A stretch of 38,076 nt of DNA from an uncultured Rhodospira sp. (GCF_937138205.1 NZ_CAKZOT010000074.1:1-38076); one strand, 5' to 3'; shown: positions 22,735-31,474, numbered from the stretch's first letter. Notes: generated by a model not told the origin, from the sequence alone. Numbers and translations: made by a program.

Positions 22735-23775
22735 ATGTCCGACGCCCCCATCCACCGCACCGACGCCATCGTCATCGGCGCCGGCCCGGTCGGGTTGTTC
22801 TCCGTGTTCCAGTTGGGCATGGCGCGCCTGCGCTGTCACGTAGTCGATGTGCTCGACGTGCCCGGGGGGCAGTGCGCGGCGCTGTATCCGGAAAAGCCGA
22901 TCTATGACATTCCCGCCTGCCCGGAGATGCTGGCCGGCGCGTTGGTCGAGCGCCTGGTGGAGCAGGCCAGGCCGTTCGCGCCCCGGTTCCATCTGGGACA
23001 ACGCGCGGAGTCGCTGCGGCGGACCGAGGATGACGCGGCGTGGCGCCTGACCACCAGCGCCGGCACCGTGCTGGAAGCGCCGGCCGTGATCATCGCCGCC
23101 GGGGCGGGGGCGTTCGGGCCGAACCGGCCGCCGCTGGAGGGCATCGAGGGCTACGAGGGCACCAGCATCTTCTACATGGTGGCCCGGCGCGAGGCGTTTC
23201 GCGGCCAGCGCGTGGTCATCGCCGGGGGTGGCGATTCGGCGGTCGACTGGGCGCTGTCGCTGGCCGACGTGGCGGCCCAGGTGATGGTCGTGCATCGTCG
23301 CGCCAAGTTCCGCGCCGCGCCCGAAAGCGTGGCCCGCCTGCACGCCCTGGCCGAGGCGGGCCGGATCGATCTGGTCACACCGTACCAACTGCACGCGTTG
23401 GAGGGGGACGGCCAGCGACTCGAGGCCGTGATCGTCGCCGACCTGGACGGGGCGATGCGCCGCCTGGAGGCCGATACCCTCCTGCCGTTCTTTGGCCTGG
23501 CCAATGACCTGGGGCCGATCGCCGGGTGGGGCCTGGAACTGCACCGGCACCAGATTCCCGTGGATCCATCCACGTGTGCAACGAACCTGCCGGGTGTGTA
23601 CGCCGTGGGCGACGTGGCGACGTATCCCGGCAAGCTGAAACTGATCCTGACAGGGTTCTCGGAAGCGGCGATGGCGGCCCACGCCGCATATCAGAGCGTG
23701 TATCCTGGTGAGGCGCTGCATTTTGAACATTCCACGACAACCGGTGTTCCCCGGTTGACCGAAGCAGCGTCTTGA
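22735..23775 (+). CDS. Ferredoxin--NADP+ reductase, thioredoxin-reductase-like type
   Basis: This FAD enzyme moves electrons between NADPH and ferredoxin/flavodoxin. The 346-residue protein has the FAD-binding GAGPVG (15-20), PGGQCAALYPEKPIYDIPA typical of the TrxR-like FNR class, the NADPH-binding GGGDSA (164-169) and the second FAD motif YAVGDVATYPGKLKLI. The CxxC redox centre of true thioredoxin reductases is absent, which separates the two families. ATG at 22735 follows CGGAG. It is divergent from tsaE. Confidence 0.93.
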   Translation: MSDAPIHRTDAIVIGAGPVGLFSVFQLGMARLRCHVVDVLDVPGGQCAALYPEKPIYDIPACPEMLAGALVERLVEQARPFAPRFHLGQRAESLRRTEDDAAWRLTTSAGTVLEAPAVIIAAGAGAFGPNRPPLEGIEGYEGTSIFYMVARREAFRGQRVVIAGGGDSAVDWALSLADVAAQVMVVHRRAKFRAAPESVARLHALAEAGRIDLVTPYQLHALEGDGQRLEAVIVADLDGAMRRLEADTLLPFFGLANDLGPIAGWGLELHRHQIPVDPSTCATNLPGVYAVGDVATYPGKLKLILTGFSEAAMAAHAAYQSVYPGEALHFEHSTTTGVPRLTEAAS

Positions 23776-24190
23776 TGATCGTTTTCTGGCGCGGTTCCAG
23801 GGGCTTGCGCGTTGTTTCGAAGGTAGTACATAAAGGAATATTGAAGAAAATTTCCGTTGGACCCGGCAGGGCTGGGCCGTATAGTAAAGGCACCGCTGCG
23901 GCGCGGGCGGTGCCGGTGCAAGAAATCGCCAAAATGGGCATCCCGCGTTCTCTGGCCGTAGACGGCTGGCGGATGTGACCCGCGTCACAGATTTACGTCA
24001 GTTTTCATGCTTACTTGTTTGGGGCGCTGCTATTACCCAGACAAAAGCGTCGTGTGTCTTGTATTTCGAGGCCGACTTATTCACTTGGCACCGGCGCATC
24101 CAACATGTTGTGCTTGTTCGGTTTGAGTGCCCTAGATTGGGTTTTGTCGGAGCCCCGTGACGGAAGTCTTTTTCAAGGATTGCGTATACC
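23776..24190. other. Intergenic region after the ferredoxin reductase gene
   Basis: No convincing gene is seen in these 415 bp, which are AT-richer than the surroundings. They hold a GCACCGC/GCGGTGC hairpin (23890-23896 with 23907-23913) and the CRP-type palindrome at 23974-23989. The long spacing suggests a regulated upstream region for the following gene(s). Confidence 0.45.
23974..23989. promoter_or_regulatory. CRP/FNR-family operator candidate
   Basis: TGTGA-CCCGCG-TCACA matches the enterobacterial CRP consensus TGTGA-N6-TCACA exactly in both half-sites. It lies about 200 bp before the small frame at 24191 and 200 bp after the reductase stop. A chance match is possible but unlikely in one short AT-richer region. 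Which CRP/FNR protein would bind is unknown. Confidence 0.45.
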
Positions 24191-24433
24191 ATGATCGTAC
24201 GGCTGATTCTGGACGGATTGTTCTCTCTGCGGCGCAGGCCGGTTGTCCCGACGCTGCGGCTGCCCCGCCCGGCTCATGCGGGCCCGGGCGCCGTGCCAGG
24301 GATGTCATTCCGGGGCCGTCCCGACCTCATGCTGGTGACGGGCGCCATGTCGGCGCCGCCGTCGGTGCCGCACCGCGCGGTGCGCGGGCGTCTGTCGACG
24401 GTGCGGGGGTCTGGGAGCCGCTGGGCCGCGTAG
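24191..24433 (+). CDS. Possible small basic protein
   Basis: This is an 80-residue frame starting ATG at 24191 with AAGGA 11 bases upstream. It is Arg/Pro rich (MIVRLILDGLFSLRRRPVV) with no domain I recognise. Codon third positions are GC-rich, as in real genes here, but that is also common in non-coding GC-rich DNA. It could be a leader peptide or spurious. Confidence 0.3.
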   Translation: MIVRLILDGLFSLRRRPVVPTLRLPRPAHAGPGAVPGMSFRGRPDLMLVTGAMSAPPSVPHRAVRGRLSTVRGSGSRWAA

Positions 24434-24550
24434 ACGGTCATCGTGGCTGTGCGCGCGACGTTGGGACTGGCCGGGGCGCGCCGAATGCGTCACGCTCACC
24501 GGTTCCGAACGGGGTCTGCACACGAGAAGTCCGGGCCGGGAGGATTGGTC

Positions 24551-25228
24551 ATGACGTATGGGGTTTTTCGCGCCTCCAGCCGTGGGGCGCGCGTCCGGCG
24601 GCGCGTCGCCGCCGGGGTTCTGTCCGCGGTTCTCGCCGCGAGTCCGGCGCCTGTGGCCTGGGCGGCCGGCGGAGGCGGCGGCCATTCGGCGAACGGGGAC
24701 TCGGACCATGGCGGCTCCGGCGGCGGCGCGGAGGAGACCCCGCCGCGAACCAAGGCGCAGCGTGTCGGCGGCCGGTACATGCAGCTCAATGTCTTGTGGC
24801 TGCCTGTGGTCCAGCAGGACCGTCATCGCTATCAGGCGGTGACGGCGCGGCTCGTGCCCCATCCGGCCAAGCGGGTGATGGCCTGCTTCAAGGCCCCCTG
24901 GGCGCAGGAGGCGCTTCTGTTCGCGCTGAACGAATCGCCCCTGACGCTGGACGCGATCGAAACGTGGCAGGCCGAATCCGCCCCGCGGCGCCTGATGGAA
25001 CGCGAGGATGCCGAGGAGCGCCTTTTTGGCGCGTTGCGCACGACGGAGTTGCGCACGACGGACGAGGCGGCGGAGAAACGCCGGCAGGCGGAGGCCTTCA
25101 AACAAAACCTGCTCAATCGGATCCACGAGCACGTCGGCGTGCGCGACCTCTACGTCGACATCCTGGTGGTGTCGGGGATGCCGCCGCCCGACGGCAGCGA
25201 GGAGACACTGAGCCGCATGTGCCGGTGA
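24551..25228 (+). CDS. Secreted protein of unknown function, FliL-like appearance
   Basis: The 225-residue protein has a signal peptide (RRRVAAGVLSAVLAASPAPV, cleavage after AWA near residue 38), a Gly/Ser/His/Asp-rich linker, then a domain from about residue 65 (RYMQLNVLWLPVVQ...VTARLV...). That domain has amphipathic helices and a closing strand RDLYVDILVVSG. The arrangement (strand, 'value' strands, long helix, last strand) resembles FliL-type stomatin-like domains, but similarity is weak and a function should not be assigned. ATG at 24551 follows GGGAGG; an in-frame GTG at 24443 is possible but would bury the signal peptide. A CRP-like site lies about 560 bp upstream. Confidence 0.7.
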   Translation: MTYGVFRASSRGARVRRRVAAGVLSAVLAASPAPVAWAAGGGGGHSANGDSDHGGSGGGAEETPPRTKAQRVGGRYMQLNVLWLPVVQQDRHRYQAVTARLVPHPAKRVMACFKAPWAQEALLFALNESPLTLDAIETWQAESAPRRLMEREDAEERLFGALRTTELRTTDEAAEKRRQAEAFKQNLLNRIHEHVGVRDLYVDILVVSGMPPPDGSEETLSRMCR

Positions 25229-25807
25229 TCGCCTTGGTCACCGGCTATGGGAGCCATGCCACCCGACGCAAGGATTGACCGGTCTTGCCGGGCTGCCATC
25301 ACGCCCCTGCCCCAGATCCCTCGGCTCGCTTCGCTCGCCCGGTATCACACTTGATGCCCGCAAGGTCCACCTTCGCCTGGAAAGCCGGCGCGCCCCGGCG
25401 CCCGACTCGGCCCGAGTCGAGCGGGCGGCGCATCGTGGGCGGCCGGCCGGTCCCCATTTTCGCCGACCGGGCAAGCATCCTTTCGTTCGTTGTCTTCGTT
25501 CGCCGCCCGTACAGCCCGGCAACAGTTTGTTAACCCTCCATCCCCGATTTCGTAGGACTTGACCCTCTCTTGCCCAGATATGGGAAAACTGCGCGGGCCG
25601 CCTGCCGCGTCGCCCTGGGCCAGCCCCTGCCCCGGACCTGGTCTGGGGAAGAATTTTCTTGCGATATCAGCGGACTCGTTCACACTCCTGAGACGCATGT
25701 TTAGGTAGGATGCGCGGCGTCTGGACGTGTCCATCGCGTCTCGGACTGCGCCGGCGCGCAAGATGTCGCAGGTCATCGAACCGACCGGAGACAGCGGGAG
25801 AAAGACG
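25229..25807. other. Intergenic region before the OmpA gene
   Basis: In these 579 bp I see a dispersed repeat (25262-25345), a perfect hairpin CGACTCG-GCC-CGAGTCG (25403-25419), and an AT-richer leader from about 25640 that presumably holds the ompA promoter. Overlapping open frames on both strands look like chance frames. No gene is supported. Confidence 0.45.
25262..25345. repeat. Dispersed repeat related to the one after recN
   Basis: CCCGACGCAAGGATTG (25262-25277) repeats the leader at 13435-13450 with one change. Further on, AGATCCCTCGGCTCGCTTCG and CTCGCCCGGTATCAC (25314-25345) look like the complement of the ATCCCGA...GAGGGATCT unit in the recN copy. It begins 33 bp after the stop of a plus-strand gene, as the first copy does 9 bp after recN. 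Confidence 0.5.
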
Positions 25808-26857
25808 ATGCGGGCGAATGGACAGAGGCGGGTCGCCGGCTGCACCGCGATCGTGCTGGGCCTCGCGTTGAGCGCGCCGGCCGCGGCCGAACGCGTGCCG
25901 GAAGGTCCCTATTTTGGCGCGGGCGGCGGCTTGAACCTCAACGATTCCGGCGATCTGGACAGCGGCGGCGTGGGCCGCGAACTCGACACCGACCTGGGCT
26001 TTGTCGGCCTCGCCTCCTTCGGCTACGCCTTCGGCAACGGCGTGCGGACGGAAATCGAGGGCGGCTATCGCCAGAACTGGGTCGACAGTTGGGGCGGCAC
26101 CGGTGTCGACGGCACGCTCAGCGCCTGGCACGGCATGGTCAACGCGCTGTACGACTTCGAGACCCATTCACCGTTCACGCCCTATGTTGGCGTCGGGCTG
26201 GGCGCCGCCGTGGTCAGCGTCGACGCCGACAACCGCAGCGCCGGAATTGACCTGGACGACACCGAGGTCGGCCTCGCCTATCAGGCCATCGTCGGCATGG
26301 GCTACGATGTGGCCGAGAACCTGGCCATCACCGCCGACTACCGGTTCTTTCATGTGATCGACCCGGACCACGTGCTGTCCGACGGCGATGGTGGCGGGCC
26401 AAGCGACACCTATTTGAACCACACGTTCGCCCTGGGCTTGCGCTATGCATTCGGGACCCCGCCGCAGCCCGCCGCCGCGTCTCCGGCGCCGACGCCGGAG
26501 CCCATGGACGAGCCGCCACCGGCCGTGCCGACCAGCTATCTGGTGTTCTTCGGCTTCGACAGCGCCACGTTGACGCCGGAAGCCATCAGCATCGTCGACA
26601 CGGCGGCCAGCAACGCCAAGCAGGTCGGCCCGACCCGCATCGAGGTCACCGGCCACACCGACCGCGCCGGTCCCAGCAAGTACAACCTGATCCTCTCGCA
26701 GCAGCGGGCCAAGGCGGTCATGGACCGGCTCATTGCCCAGGGTGTCCCATTGGGCGACATCGCGGTGTTCGCCAAGGGCGAGGACGAGCCGTTGATTCCC
26801 ACCGCCGACGGCGTCATCGAGGCCCAGAACCGCCGCGTCGAGATCATCCTGCTGTAG
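25808..26857 (+). CDS. OmpA-family outer-membrane porin
   Basis: The 349-residue protein has a signal peptide (1-27, ending APAAA) and an N-terminal 8-strand-type beta-barrel (about 30-215; alternating hydrophobics, Gly/aromatic belts, last strand HTFALGLRYAF). A Pro-rich hinge (about 219-240) and a C-terminal OmpA domain (about 243-349) with FGFDSATLTPEA, VTGHTDRAGP and NRRVEIIL for peptidoglycan binding follow. It tethers the outer membrane to the wall and may form a small pore. ATG at 25808 follows GGGAGAAAG; in-frame upstream sequence would hide the signal peptide. Confidence 0.93.
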   Translation: MRANGQRRVAGCTAIVLGLALSAPAAAERVPEGPYFGAGGGLNLNDSGDLDSGGVGRELDTDLGFVGLASFGYAFGNGVRTEIEGGYRQNWVDSWGGTGVDGTLSAWHGMVNALYDFETHSPFTPYVGVGLGAAVVSVDADNRSAGIDLDDTEVGLAYQAIVGMGYDVAENLAITADYRFFHVIDPDHVLSDGDGGGPSDTYLNHTFALGLRYAFGTPPQPAAASPAPTPEPMDEPPPAVPTSYLVFFGFDSATLTPEAISIVDTAASNAKQVGPTRIEVTGHTDRAGPSKYNLILSQQRAKAVMDRLIAQGVPLGDIAVFAKGEDEPLIPTADGVIEAQNRRVEIILL

Positions 26858-26876
26858 GGCCGGTCGAGCGCGGGTC

Positions 26877-26897
26877 CTCCCCCATGAAATTGGGGAG
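26877..26897. terminator. Hairpin between convergent ompA-like and usp genes
   Basis: CTCCCC (26877-26882) and GGGGAG (26892-26897) form a 6-bp stem with a 9-nt loop, 19 bp after the porin stop. There is no clear U-run, so it is a weak terminator candidate. Confidence 0.4.
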
Positions 26898-26943
26898 TCG
26901 GAACGAGGGCCTCCGGAGCGCGCCCACCCTGCCCCACGCGTTC

Positions 26944-27765
26944 CTACCGCGACAGCAGCAGCGGCAGCGTCAGACCCGGCAGGATCGACTTGGTCACGCC
27001 CCCGCGCAGCAGGCGCGGCGCGTCATAGCCGCCGTGCGCCCCCATGGCCAGCATGTCGGCCGCCAGATCGGCGCAACGCGACAGGATCAGTTCCGAGATC
27101 GGAATGTCGGCCGGCACCTCGTGCTCGATCTCGGCCTTGATGCCGTGCCGGCCCAGTGCGTCGCGATGGGCTTCCCAGCGCCATTGCTGCGCCACCGGAT
27201 CGCGGCTGATGGCCAGCAGCGTCACCACCTCGCAGCCACCCAGGAACGGCAGCGCGTCGGCCAGGGCGCGGGCGCTGGCCCCGTCCTCGTTCAGCGCGAT
27301 CACGGCCCGGCGCGGCGTCGGGAACTCGCGCGTGATGTACGGCAGGACCATCAGCGGCCGGCCGGCGTTGACCGCCACCTGCTCGATCACCTCGTTGCTG
27401 GCGGTGTGGCCCATGTCCTCGGTGCGGGGCTGCGACATCAGGCCCAGGTCGCAGGTCTGCACGTTGGCCGCCAGCTGCGTGGCGATCAGGTTGGTGTCGG
27501 CCCCGTGGATGCCGTGCCAGCCGCAGCGCAGGCCGCGTTCCTCGCAGGCGGCGCGGAAGGGCACCTCGGCGGCGTCCACCTTGGCCAGGAAGTCGCTGGA
27601 CACCTGACGGCTGTAGGGGTGCCGCTCGGTCTGGTCCACCACCCCATAGACGCCCATGACGTAGCCGTCGCCGGCACCGTCACCCAGGATCGCCCGGGCG
27701 ACGTCCAGGCGGATATGCCAAGCGTCGGTATCGTCCACATGAACCAGGATGGTGCGCGGCGTCAT
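26944..27765 (-). CDS. Universal stress protein, tandem UspA type
   Basis: The 273-residue protein is about twice a single Usp domain. The N-terminal half starts TILVHVDDTD; the second half starts RAVIALNEDG and ends MGAHGGYDAPRLLRGGVTKS, which keeps the G-x2-G-x9-G-like ATP-binding loop in variant form. The first half lacks that loop (GLMSQPRTEDMGHTASN). Usp proteins respond to starvation, redox and envelope stress; the specific role is unknown. ATG at 27765 follows GGAGGAAA. Confidence 0.88.
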   Translation of the reverse strand: MTPRTILVHVDDTDAWHIRLDVARAILGDGAGDGYVMGVYGVVDQTERHPYSRQVSSDFLAKVDAAEVPFRAACEERGLRCGWHGIHGADTNLIATQLAANVQTCDLGLMSQPRTEDMGHTASNEVIEQVAVNAGRPLMVLPYITREFPTPRRAVIALNEDGASARALADALPFLGGCEVVTLLAISRDPVAQQWRWEAHRDALGRHGIKAEIEHEVPADIPISELILSRCADLAADMLAMGAHGGYDAPRLLRGGVTKSILPGLTLPLLLSR

Positions 27766-27897
27766 CAGGTTTCCTCCGTCTGCTCTTGGCCGGATCGGTC
27801 ACAGCCGTCCGGGATGTTGGATGGCGCAAGGGCGCGTTGAGCGGCCCCGCTTATAGCACGGCCATTGCAGGGACGGTACAGGGAGAAAAGGGGGTCC

Positions 27898-28155
27898 TCA
27901 AACCGGCGGCATCAGGCGGTAGTTCTTCAGGCGCGCCATGATGGGCGTGTCGTGCTCGGCCGGCACGGGCGCGCGGTCGAACAGCCAGTCCATGATGTAG
28001 GTGTCCGGCTCCTCCAGCAGGGTCTCGAACTGGTCCAGTTCGGTGTCGGACATGCCGGCCACGTGCGTCTCGGCGAAGCCGCCCAGGATCAGGTCGGTTT
28101 CCTTCATGCCGCGCAGCTTGGCCCGGTACAGAATGCGTTTGCGTCGGTCGTCCAT
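27898..28155 (-). CDS. sdhE: FAD assembly factor SdhE
   Basis: SdhE attaches FAD covalently to the succinate dehydrogenase flavoprotein. The 85-residue protein has the defining RGMKE motif (Arg15-Glu19; LYRAKLRGMKETDLILGGF) and the acidic helix LDQFETLLEEPDTYIMDWLF. ATG at 28155 follows CGGAG; a longer frame to 28203 lacks homology. It is divergent from recG, a common alphaproteobacterial arrangement. Confidence 0.94.
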   Translation of the reverse strand: MDDRRKRILYRAKLRGMKETDLILGGFAETHVAGMSDTELDQFETLLEEPDTYIMDWLFDRAPVPAEHDTPIMARLKNYRLMPPV

Positions 28156-28256
28156 GATGCGCTCCGGCCGGGAGGACGGCGTCGGCGCGCGCCGTCCGGT
28201 CATGGTATATCCGCTCCATCACCGTCTGTCAGCCGCGTCCGGATCCTGCTCTCGCC

Positions 28257-30353
28257 ATGCGCCCCGAACTGCTCTACCCGCTGTTCCAACCCGTCGACTC
28301 CCTGAAGGGCGTGGGCGCGCGCGTGGCCCCGCTGATCACCAAGCTGGCGGGGCCGAAGGTGGTGGACGTGCTGTGGCACCTGCCCACCGGCGTCATCGAC
28401 CGGCGGTTCCGCCCCAAGGTGGCCGAGGCGGTGCCGGGCCGCATCGCCACCCTGGTCCTGACCGTCGACGAGCATCGGCCGCCGCCGCCGGCCAGCCGGG
28501 CGCCGTACCGCGTCGCCGCCTCCGACGAGACCGGCACCCTGACGCTGGTGTTCTTCCGCGCCAGCCGGGACTACATGATGAAACTGTTGCCCATCGGCGA
28601 GCAACGCGCGGTCAGCGGCCGCATCGAATACTACAACGACCTGCCGCAGATGGCGCACCCGGACCATGTGGCGCCGGTTGCGGAGTTGGCGGAGATCCAG
28701 ACCGTCGAGCCGGTTCACCCGCTCACCCAGGGCCTGACGCCGAAGACGCTGCGCAAGGTGGTGGAGTCGGCCCTGGCGGTGGGCCTGTCGGTGGCCGAGA
28801 CGGCACCGGAATGGCTGGACCCCAGCGTGCTGGACCGCCACGGCTGGCCGGCCTGGGGCGAGGCGTTGCAAGCGGCGCATCATCCCGAGGACGAGGACGC
28901 CCTGTCGCCGTTGTCTCCGGCACGGCAGCGGCTGGCCTACGACGAGATGCTGGCGACCCAGCTGGCCCTGATCGTGGTGCGGGCGAAGATGCGCGCGCGC
29001 CCCGGCCGCGCCCGCGTCGGCGACGGGGCGTTGCGCGACAAAGCCTTGGCCGCGTTGCCGTTCGACCTGACCGGCGCGCAGGAGCGGGCGCTGGCCGACA
29101 TCGCCGCCGACATGGCCCGGCCGGCGCGGATGCTGCGCCTGTTGCAGGGCGACGTGGGCAGCGGCAAGACCGTGGTCGCCTGGCTGGCCATGCTGATCGC
29201 CCTGGAGTCGGGCGCCCAGGCGGCGTTGATGGCGCCGACCGAGATCCTCGCCCGCCAGCACTGGACCACCCTGGCGCCGCTGGCCGAGGCGGCCGGTGTG
29301 CGCCTTGCCCTGCTGACCGGGCGCGACAAGGGCGCGGCCCGCGAGGAGACGCTGGCGGATCTGGCGGCAGGACGGATCCAGGTGCTCGTTGGCACCCATG
29401 CGCTATTCCAGGCCGACGTGGCCTTCCGCGACCTGGGCCTCGTGGTCATCGACGAACAGCACCGATTCGGCGTCGATCAGCGGCTCGGCCTGTCCGCCAA
29501 GGGCCGTGACGCGGACGTGCTGGTCATGACCGCCACGCCGATCCCCCGCACCCTGACGCTGACGATGTACGGCGACATGGACGTCTCGCGCCTGGACGAA
29601 AAGCCGCCCGGACGCCAGCCCATCGACACCATCCTGCTCTCGTCGCAGCGCCTGCCGGAGGTGGTGGACGCCCTGCGCCGGGCCATCGACGGCGGCAGCA
29701 AGGTCTATTGGGTGTGCCCGCTGGTCGAGGAGTCCGAAACCCTGGACCTCGCCGCCGCCGAAAGCCGGTACGAGGACCTGCGCGCGCGCTTCGGCGGCCG
29801 GGTGGGGCTGGTTCACGGCCGCATGAAGCCGGCGGAGAAGGATTCCGTCATGGCCCGGTTCGCCGGCGAGGGCGTCGACATCCTGGTGGCCACCACGGTC
29901 ATCGAGGTGGGCGTGGACGTGCCCGCCGCCACGGTGATGGTCATCGAGCACGCCGAGCGCTTCGGGCTGGCGCAGTTGCACCAGTTGCGCGGCCGCATCG
30001 GGCGCGGGGCCGGCAAGTCCACCTGCCTGCTGATGTACCAGGGGCCGCTGGGCGAGATCGCCCGCGAGCGCCTGAAGGTGATCCGCGAGACCGAGGACGG
30101 CTTCCGCATCGCCGAGGAGGACCTGCGGCTGCGCGGCGCCGGCGAGGTGCTGGGCACCCGCCAGAGCGGCCTGCCCGACTTCCGCCTGGCCGACCTGGAG
30201 GCCCACGCCGACCTGCTGGCCATGGCCAGCGACGAGGCCAAGCTGATCGTCAACCGCGACCCCGACCTGGAGGGCGAGCGCGGCCGGGCGTTGCGCGTGC
30301 TGCTGTACCTGTTCGAACGGGACGCGGCGGTGCGGACGGTGCGGTCGGGGTGA
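28257..30353 (+). CDS. recG: ATP-dependent DNA helicase RecG
   Basis: RecG remodels stalled replication forks and branch-migrates Holliday junctions. The 698-residue protein has the N-terminal wedge/OB domain (about 1-170, with LKGVGARVAPLITKL and LVFFRASRDYM), Walker A GDVGSGKT (298-305), the DEQH box (399-402), MTATPIPRTLTLTMYGDMD, a C-terminal helicase lobe with VATTVIEVGVDVP and QLHQLRGRIGRG, and the TRQSGLPDFRLADL hook. Length matches the family. The start at 28257 gives the normal MRPELLYPLF N-terminus. Confidence 0.96.
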   Translation: MRPELLYPLFQPVDSLKGVGARVAPLITKLAGPKVVDVLWHLPTGVIDRRFRPKVAEAVPGRIATLVLTVDEHRPPPPASRAPYRVAASDETGTLTLVFFRASRDYMMKLLPIGEQRAVSGRIEYYNDLPQMAHPDHVAPVAELAEIQTVEPVHPLTQGLTPKTLRKVVESALAVGLSVAETAPEWLDPSVLDRHGWPAWGEALQAAHHPEDEDALSPLSPARQRLAYDEMLATQLALIVVRAKMRARPGRARVGDGALRDKALAALPFDLTGAQERALADIAADMARPARMLRLLQGDVGSGKTVVAWLAMLIALESGAQAALMAPTEILARQHWTTLAPLAEAAGVRLALLTGRDKGAAREETLADLAAGRIQVLVGTHALFQADVAFRDLGLVVIDEQHRFGVDQRLGLSAKGRDADVLVMTATPIPRTLTLTMYGDMDVSRLDEKPPGRQPIDTILLSSQRLPEVVDALRRAIDGGSKVYWVCPLVEESETLDLAAAESRYEDLRARFGGRVGLVHGRMKPAEKDSVMARFAGEGVDILVATTVIEVGVDVPAATVMVIEHAERFGLAQLHQLRGRIGRGAGKSTCLLMYQGPLGEIARERLKVIRETEDGFRIAEEDLRLRGAGEVLGTRQSGLPDFRLADLEAHADLLAMASDEAKLIVNRDPDLEGERGRALRVLLYLFERDAAVRTVRSG

Positions 30354-30398
30354 AGGGGATGGCTGTGGCAGCCGTTGCGACGCCCTGCACGAAAACTC

Positions 30399-30443
30399 AT
30401 CCACCATATGATGGAGGCCCGATGCCTCCACCATCAGGTGGAT
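30399..30443 (+). terminator. Long imperfect hairpin after recG
   Basis: Arms 30399-30418 and 30424-30443 pair at 17 of 20 positions around a CCGAT loop. The right arm also contains TCCACC-ATCA-GGTGGA (30427-30442), a shorter competing hairpin. It lies 45 bp after recG, and a weak GGGG-TTT-CCCC-GATTTT element follows further down. It may be a transcript end, a protecting stem or a regulatory switch for the next gene. Confidence 0.45.
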
Positions 30444-30549
30444 TGACGTCCCCTGGGGTTTCCCCGATTTTGCTTAAATTGTGTGTGGGGATCCGCTTCA
30501 GCCCCGCTGGCTGGGGGCGCCACCGTTTGAAAGATTGGGAGATGCAGGG

Positions 30550-31278
30550 ATGAACAGAACGTTGAAGCAGATCGGGGCCGTGGCGCTGGCTGTTGGCATG
30601 ACAACTTTTGCGGCGACATCTGCGGACGCTGCGGTCATGACCGATTTGGGTTGGAACGACAACGATTTTTGGGCATCGCCACACGACGGCAATATCATTT
30701 CAACGGCAGAGATACGGGCCGAAACACAGGGGAACTGGGAGTTCGGTCTCTGGAATGGCGATTCCTTGGGTGCACAAGGCGATCACACATGGAACGGCTT
30801 CGCGAACTTCTCGCTTTCCTACGACGCAGACGATACTAAATTGAGTCTTACTCTGGGTGGCACCGCAATTGATTCCTTTGTGGATCTGGGCAGCGCCCAA
30901 ACCATGTTCTTGCGCTTGCGTTCGGACGAGGAAAAAAATAACCAACCGAACGCTCAAGTATCGGTAAAGGACCTAACGCTATCCGGCGCGTCCCTGGCAG
31001 GCGGCACCATTGAAAGTCCGCTCCCACATGATCCCAACTCTTACTACTCAAACTACTGGATGATTTCCGGATTTGACATCGCGGCTGATTGGACGCTCGC
31101 GGGCCAAGTCAAGATCGCCGATGCCGTTAATCAAGACAGTCACACGGCGATGAATGTTAAGATATCTGACGTTCCGCCCGTCCCCCTGCCCGCTGCCGCG
31201 TGGTTCATGCTGACGGCCCTTGGTGGCTTGGTCGGCAGCCGCTGGCTCAAGGGGCGCACGGCCGATCAGGCCGCGTAA
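30550..31278 (+). CDS. Exported VPLPA-CTERM protein
   Basis: The 242-residue protein has a signal peptide (1-27, ending SADAA) and a C-terminal sorting signal: VPLPAAAWF (211-219), a hydrophobic helix (LTALGGLVGS) and basic RWLKGR. This is the VPLPA variant of PEP-CTERM, processed by an exosortase/archaeosortase-like enzyme and surface-anchored, often with exopolysaccharide. The middle is a beta-rich domain with conserved-looking Trp residues (LGWNDNDFW, GNWEFGLW, HTWNGFANFSLSYD); it may be a choice-of-anchor-type domain, but I am unsure. ATG at 30550 follows GGGAG. It is AT-richer than its neighbours, which suggests transfer. No exosortase lies in the window. Confidence 0.85.
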   Translation: MNRTLKQIGAVALAVGMTTFAATSADAAVMTDLGWNDNDFWASPHDGNIISTAEIRAETQGNWEFGLWNGDSLGAQGDHTWNGFANFSLSYDADDTKLSLTLGGTAIDSFVDLGSAQTMFLRLRSDEEKNNQPNAQVSVKDLTLSGASLAGGTIESPLPHDPNSYYSNYWMISGFDIAADWTLAGQVKIADAVNQDSHTAMNVKISDVPPVPLPAAAWFMLTALGGLVGSRWLKGRTADQAA

Positions 31279-31308
31279 CGCGTCAGCCTCAGCGAAGCCC
31301 CCGCCAGA

Positions 31309-31339
31309 AAACGCCCCAGGCCGCCAGCCTGGGGCGTTT
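31309..31339 (+). terminator. Intrinsic terminator after the VPLPA-CTERM gene
   Basis: A perfect 13-bp stem (31309-31321 with 31327-31339; arms AAACGCCCCAGGC and GCCTGGGGCGTTT) around a 5-nt loop lies 30 bp after the stop. The U-run is short, but stem strength and position make it a good terminator. Confidence 0.85.
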
Positions 31340-31445
31340 GCCATTCGCGGTCACGCCCTTTCCCAAACCGCGCCGCAATTCGGCCGTGGTGTCGATGATG
31401 ATGGGTCCACATGGGCCCCATCCGCCGGTGCGCGCCATCGGTCGC

Positions 31446-31474
31446 TTGATCCATGGCGGGGCGCGGCCTACATC
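31446..31474 (+). promoter_or_regulatory. Candidate degP promoter
   Basis: TTGATC (31446-31451), a 17-bp spacer and TACATC (31469-31474) lie about 85 bp before the degP start. CTTGAT one base earlier also resembles a heat-shock -35, but no clear heat-shock -10 follows. Confidence 0.35.

Noticed and set aside
25275-25562. Small gene upstream of the OmpA-like gene
   Set aside because: Overlapping frames exist on both strands across a repeat, with no ribosome site or domain.
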